64,000 nt of DNA, from contig NC_133006.1 in NCBI RefSeq assembly GCF_048564905.1, positions 22,598,001 through 22,662,000 of the forward strand, read 5' to 3'. Both the position numbers and the translations under genes were made by a program. This DNA comes from Vicugna pacos. Its lineage: Eukaryota; Chordata; Mammalia; Artiodactyla; Camelidae. How positions within the stretch are numbered: position 1 is the stretch's first letter; every line of letters begins with the position of its first letter. The notes under the pieces were generated by a model that saw nothing but the letters and a program-made list of their open reading frames with translations, was not told the origin of the DNA and did no database searches. Below are positions 58,400-64,000 of the stretch, one piece after another.

Positions 58400-58600
58400 T
58401 AAATTCTTCAGATTTTGTGATTATACCTTTGTGGAATTATTTCTTATGTGTATATTTCCTCCCACTGGCATGTAAGTTTTCTGAAGGCAATGATTATATC
58501 TTCCACATTATTTCAATACACTGAGAACATAGTATGGTATATATAACAGCACTGGTACTCAATGACCATTTTTGCATTATGGGTTGACTTAATGATCATA
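58400..58600 (+). repeat. L2 3'-end fragment
   Basis: 'CATGTAAGTTTTCTGAAGGC', 'ACTGAGAACATAGTATGGTA' and 'GGTACTCAATGACCATTTTT' fit L2. Confidence 0.55.
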
Positions 58601-58849
58601 TTAATAAAATTTGGGGATTAATCCAACCAATGATAAAGGGAGCCTTACTTTGCTTTCCTTTGTTATTATTCCTTGTTGCATGTATATTTTTAGAGTTACA
58701 CTTCTGAAAGATTTCTATAGTCTGGATGAGCATTTGTCTACTCAAGGGTTCCTAAATGTGATAAAAATGAGGAAAACTTTAAAAACCAACATAACCTCAC
58801 ACAGAATGCTTCTCTGCCTACCTTTTTGGCTTTCCCAGAATACTTTTTT

Positions 58850-59390
58850 TTGAAAACTTTGTATTATGGAAAATTTCAACTATATACAGCTACATGCAGT
58901 ATTAAAGAGAACAGTACTGTGCATTGACTGTGCAGCTTTACAGTTATCGAGTCATGGAAAATCCAGCTACTTATCTTACATGCACACTGGATTATTTGGA
59001 AGATAATCTCAGAGTCATATCACTTATTCATAAATATTTTATTATGAAAATATAAAATATAATGACTTTTTAGAAACATAACAAGTATAATGTCACTACC
59101 ATATCTAAAATTAAATAAATAATTCCTTCATAGGTTCAGTGTTCCATTTTCCTGTTGTCTTACAAGAATTTTTTAATAGTTCTTTTGTTTGAATATAAAT
59201 CCAGACAAAGTCTAGGATTTGGTTGATATATATATATTTTTTAACATTTCTCTGTTCTCTATTTTTCCTGGCAAATTATTTGCTGAAGAAATTGAGTTGT
59301 TTATCCAGTAGAACTTTCCATATGCTGGATCTACTTGGCTGCATCCTTGTGATGTAATTTACCGTGGGATTTGTGGTTTGGATTTCAGAA
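58850..59390 (+). repeat. LINE-1 (L1M) 3' fragment
   Basis: 'AATAATTCCTTCATAGGTTC', 'CAGACAAAGTCTAGGATTTG' and 'GCTGAAGAAATTGAGTTGTT' are in the order of an old L1 3' UTR. Confidence 0.6.
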
Positions 59391-59394
59391 ATAA

Positions 59395-59490
59395 CAGTAA
59401 CACTGATGGTTAACATCTATTGACTGCTTACTATGTGCCAGGCTATGTGTGAAGTGCTTGATTTGTAATATTAAATCCTTCAAAATCCTT
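59395..59490 (-). repeat. MIR fragment
   Basis: 'TGCTTACTATGTGCCAGGCT' is the reverse complement of the MIR 3' core. Confidence 0.6.
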
Positions 59491-60049
59491 AGTTGGCAAG
59501 TACATACCTGATACATTTTATGTGATTTTCAGTTTTGTAAATTTAAAATGGCATGATATTAAATATTAATAGTCATACTTTATGCATGCAATCTGAAATA
59601 ATTAAAAAACTCAAATAATTGTTCAAGAATCACATAATTTAATATCATGAAGGCTGACTTCCAACTTCGTTTATAGTAATGTCATATGGTGATACTACTT
59701 TTAACTTCTGAGTGATAAAGATAAATATTTGCTTTTATTCTTCAGAATTAGTTTTGATTGCTATTTTAAGCAATTTTGAAGTCTTCATGAATGAATTTCT
59801 ACCATGAAATTTGCTTCCTTTAGTACTTCATAGGGAAGGAGTCTAGTAGGGCAGCATTTGTATATTTCTGGGACACTGGTGATAAGGCCATTCAATATAA
59901 CCCCGTATTACTATAAGACACATACATAAACACACATATACAAAATTCTGGGTTCTCAGCTCATGAATCATTATATTTACATAACATTTATTTGAAATTC
60001 CATTGCCAAAATATTCTCAGCACATTAGTGTATTTTTTAGATGACCTAC

Positions 60050-60460
60050 CTTTTTTCTATACTAAAATTTTAATTTCATACATTTGAGATCATAATGGCT
60101 AATCTTTTATGTTATTGTTTTAAATATGCTTATTTTAGAGCAGTTTTAGGTTCATAGCAAAATTAGATGGAAGCTACAGAGATTTCCTACATATCCCCTG
60201 CCCCCACTATGCATAACTTCACCCATTATCAACACCCCCTACCAGAGTGGTATGTTTGTTATAACTGATGAACCTACAATGACACGTCACAATCACTCAA
60301 AGTCCATAGCTTACATTAGGATTTGCACTTGGCATTCCATAGTCTATGGATTTGGAAAAATGTATAATGACATGTATCCACTATTGCAGTACCATACAGA
60401 GTAGCTTCTCTGCTCTGAAAATCCTCTGTGCTCTATCACCTGCATTTCCATGATCACCTC
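60050..60460 (+). repeat. LINE-1-related dispersed repeat
   Basis: 'GAGCAGTTTTAGGTTCATAG', 'CCAGAGTGGTATGTTTGTTA' and 'GACATGTATCCACTATTGCA' match a common old L1-associated segment. Confidence 0.6.
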
Positions 60461-62405
60461 TGGTCCAGATTCCCTGCATTTACTAATTCCTAGTCTGCAA
60501 TTTAAATAATTCTCTTGCTTCTACCTCACAGGCAACTTTTACACCTTCTCCTCACAGTAAACATGGCTAAAGATTTGTTGCTTGTATCATAGCATGACTA
60601 AAACTTTACAGGCCATAAGGAGGGGACACATCTTTCATTAGAGAGTAAGAACCCAGAGTCCAATATTACAACTTGCCCTAAGAGTTCTCTTAGCAACCCC
60701 TTCACCACTGACATGTCACTGAACAGTGCACCCTATCTATTCTCTCAGCCTAATCCAATCTCAGCCGCCTTCATTGTGGAGAGGAATAAAGTTCTTCAAT
60801 AACATGAAATTCACCTATAGCTCCACATTTGGATCTCCTAAGCCTTTAAGGGGCTTAAAAAGTGCTTTTTATATGATATAATTCACTCTTTTAAATAAAT
60901 TAATTATACATATAACTAGCAATGTTTTTGTAAAATGTATTTCTATACTCTGTATGAATACTTCTATGTTCCTATATAACAAGATTATTCAAATTCTGTC
61001 AGTAACTCTGCAACGGAAGTATTATTGTTACCATATTATAGATAGGAAACATAAGGCTCATAAATGTTACATACGTAATCCATGTTCTAAAGTTTAAACT
61101 ACTAGCTACAAAGTGCTGGGTTTGGAGTTAGGTTTCTTTGCACCAAACTATGCTATATCAATTATTGTGTTCATATTGTGTCTTTTTTTCCTAATTACAT
61201 TTCAAGCTCACCGACAGATAGCATGGACAGGGACAATCTTATACATTTTATAGCTGTTCCATAATACGTCCGAGATGCAATGTAGACTCAGTAACTGCAG
61301 AGCAGAAATACAGTGGCAATGTGCCTAAAACCTATCCAAGGGCAAAATGACTCCAAGTCAAGTCATATACACTCTCCTCTCAAGAGTGAGGCCCTGGACA
61401 CACTGAGGAGAGCCAGAGAATCCCATCTGTTGATCCATTCCCTCTGCACAGATCTCCACTAGGAGACAATGAATCCAGGGGAGGAGGTGGCACCCACAGC
61501 CGTTGCTACATTACCTCAACTGTGTTGTTCCTGCTGGGATTTCTCGCTTATAGGCTGATGCTTCCCTTAGCCGGGAGGGCGAGGGGCAGGGGGCTGGGGT
61601 TAGTGGGGTCTTCTACTGGATACACAAGGATGCACAGGGACTCAGCGAGCCTGGCTTAGGCTTACTGTCCTAGGGACATCCTGCAGCCCTGTTCACTCTG
61701 CTGCCCCCGACATGCCACGTCAGGGAAGTCTATGTGGGTATCTGGCAGGATTCATGTAGGAGATGAGGCAAACTACACCTGTGTTCTATGGACCCAAATA
61801 TCTCTGTGGTTTCTACCCCATCCCCTTTCCTTGTTACTAACCCTAAGTAAGGACAGCGTATTTGGTCCCTCGCAGATACCTGCTTTCTTATTCTCAATTC
61901 TCCTATCAGACATTTCTTTTACTGCCTACACAACTCTTATCTCTTCATGTGTGAGGAGGGGAGAAGAAAGCTACTTTTATCACCGTTAACTCTTTAAAAA
62001 TTAAAAATTTGGGGAACCAATCTTGACTTTTGGTACTTTTCATATTCAAAATTTCTTTCTGCTACCTTATTTTGCCATCATAATTTTAAAAGTAATAGTA
62101 AAATGAGTAAAGTTTTACATCTGCTTTTTTGTATTTGTGTTCTAACAGATCTACACCAAAGGCAGAGGGTATATATTTATTACTTTCATTGAAGTCTGAT
62201 TTGGGGGGGTGGGTGGCAGTGGCCACGGACAGGAAAAAAAGGAAGAGAGAAATATTAACCTCAGCTAACGTAGCAAAGTACCGTGTTTGCTCCTGTGTTA
62301 CTGGGTGTGAAACATGATCTGGGAAATGAGATCAAATGGGCCTGTAGAGTAAGAGACCTAGTCAACCTTGAGATGAAAGACAGGAAAAAATTCAGTAAAG
62401 ACCTC
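60460..62405. other. No gene recognised between repeats and DQA 3' end
   Basis: Short frames only (for example 61732-61989), without known similarity. Confidence 0.4.
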
Positions 62406-62409
62406 GTAA

Positions 62410-64000
62410 AGGGATTTATTGCTTCCATGGATACATTAGTTTAGGGTCACTGAGGGATTAAGTAGCTGGGTGGGATAGCTCAGGGATCTCCAATAGGGAA
62501 CAATTTAGGAAAGAAAAAAACTAGGAGGCCACGGGGAGAGTTCCAAGGGCTACGTATGAGAGTTCTGAGATGATACGGCACCTTAAGTCCCAGAGAAGAG
62601 GTGAGAGGAGGAGTGCAGGAGGAGAGAAGGTATATGACGAACTTGGCCAGAAAATAGTTCTAGGTCATCTAGCACATCCGCTCTTCTCTCTTGCAGATGG
62701 GCAGTGCACCTGCAGCAGGACAAACACGACGCAGGTGGGTCCTAGGGGCTCCTGGGCCATTATCATGCTGTTTCCCAATTCTGCAACTTTTTAGCACATT
62801 TGTGTTCAAAACCTCCTCCCAATTTCCTTCTTCCTGTACTGGGTCTCTAGCTCTAAAAAAATTTGAATTCTTACCTTCCCTTCTGGAGTGTGACTCATAA
62901 GGGTCCTTGGTGTCTGGAGGGAGCACCTGAGCGCAAGCCTTGGATAATGAAGACAGTGCCCACCACGATGCCTATGAGGCCCATGGTCAACCCCAGGGCG
63001 CAGACCACAGTCTCCGTCAGCTCTGACATGGGGGTTGGAATCTCAGGTTCTGTGAGAGTGAAGTTGTGGAGGTCACAATACAGAGTGTTTCTGTGTGTGT
63101 ACGTGGGATGGGGTGAGGGAGGATTGGTTCTGCAAGGTCTTGGGGCATGGGACTTAGGGAGGAGAGTGAGGTCTACATTAGAAATATTGGAAGTGTGAAG
63201 TTTGGGGCCATGAAGACTAGGGGATAAGAGGCAGGATGTTCTAGACTCGACCGAGAAAAGAAAGTTCCAAAAGGGGTGGAACTTATACATACCCCAGTGT
63301 TTCAGGAGTGGCTCATCCAGGCCCCAGTGCTCCACTTTACAGTCATAAATATCATCATCAGAAGGGAGGAAGGTGAGATAACTGATCTTGAGGAAGGAAT
63401 GATCATTTTTGGAGAGGAAGCTGGTCTCAGAAACGCCTTCTGTGACAGAGCGCCCATTCCTCAACCACGTGATGCTGATCACAGGAGGGAAGATGTTGTC
63501 CACGTGACAGATGAGGGTGTTGGGCTGGCCCAGCATCACGGGGGCCTTGGGAAACACAGTCACCTCAGGAACCTCTATGGTGAGGAAACAGCACTGCTGT
63601 GAAATGAGAACAGCTCTGCCCTGGGGTCCCACACTGTGTCCTGGGGAGCCTGCCCACCAACACTGCCCAGTGTGATAGTGGAAGAGCTCTTATTCCCTTC
63701 TGCTTGGGACCCACTATTCACTCCCTCTGCTTTATCCCTGTCCCCTTCTTTTTGAGGACCTGCTTGTCAGGTGGGAGGGCTATGGGAGCTCACCTCAAAA
63801 GGTTCAAAGATTGTGTTACGGAAGTAGGGATCTTTGTATCACGTGGAGACATGTGATTTGTAGTAAGGGGGAGGATGAGGGTTCAGAGAAAATCTGAGAC
63901 TCCTTGGAAAGGTGAGAATTTTATAGAGTGGTGAAAGGTATCTACTCCTAGGGATGAGGGGAGTGAGGCCTGGTATGAAGGGATAGATTCAATAAAGAGA
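62410..64000 (-). CDS. DQA: MHC class II DQ alpha chain, 3' half (exons 1-2 off window)
   Basis: Exon 3 (alpha2) is 63574-63293, exactly 282 bases: [20 protein letters not shown], with [15 protein letters not shown] and [18 protein letters not shown]. Exon 4 starts at 63049 and the coding part ends at 62895: [20 protein letters not shown], then a membrane segment ([16 protein letters not shown]) and the tail [15 protein letters not shown]. Splice sites are consensus. The exon 4 donor is near 62876, and the 3' UTR exon ends near an AATAAA read at about 62420. The chain is the DQ beta partner. It is transcribed toward the DQB gene, as in the human tail-to-tail DQA1/DQB1 pair. Compared with the DYA-like gene, exon 3 here has the full 282 bases and an open frame. 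Positions 63575-64000 are intron 2 sequence; no exon 2 is visible. Confidence 0.93.

Overview
The window is mammalian MHC class II DNA, almost certainly from a camelid (camel, alpaca or llama). Spliced class II exons identify the locus. Two copies of the tRNA-derived SINE typical of camelids (about 217-298 and 51762-51838) point to the family. Background DNA is AT-rich with LINE-1/HAL1, L2, MIR and old LTR relics, and GC-rich islands occur only at beta-chain exon 2.

Layout from left to right. The left edge holds the last coding codons and 3' UTR of a DQB-type beta gene (+). A DQA-like alpha gene lies at 9.07-13.04 kb (-); all its exons are recognisable, but exon 3 is one base short and shifts frame. 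A complete DRB-like beta gene with six coding exons lies at 20.1-30.2 kb (-) behind a DRB-type X/Y promoter. By position (between DQ and the expected DOB/TAP2 side), pairing and unusual groove residues, these two best fit the DYA/DYB pair known from ruminants. At 31.2 kb (+) a single orphan terminal exon of TAP2 remains. From 31.6 to 46.6 kb I see mostly repeats. At 46.7 kb an isolated DRA-like X-Y module faces left with no gene behind it. A complete DQB gene with its promoter follows at 48.5-54.5 kb (+), then a decayed copy of the DQB 3' half at 54.8-55.7 kb. The 3' half of DQA runs in from the right edge (62.4-64 kb, -), convergent with DQB.

DQA and DQB would encode the two chains of one peptide-presenting heterodimer of antigen-presenting cells. 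The DYB-like chain appears able to make a full protein, but its neighbouring alpha gene is broken in this sequence. Relative to the human map (DQA-DQB-DOB-TAP2) the window is reversed, and DQ still lies beside DY and a TAP2 piece. That suggests the ruminant class IIa/IIb split is absent here. The most interesting items are the DY-like pair with matched loss of the conserved alpha76-beta57 salt bridge, the orphan X-Y module, the TAP2 orphan exon, and a 4-residue insertion in the DQB beta1 domain.
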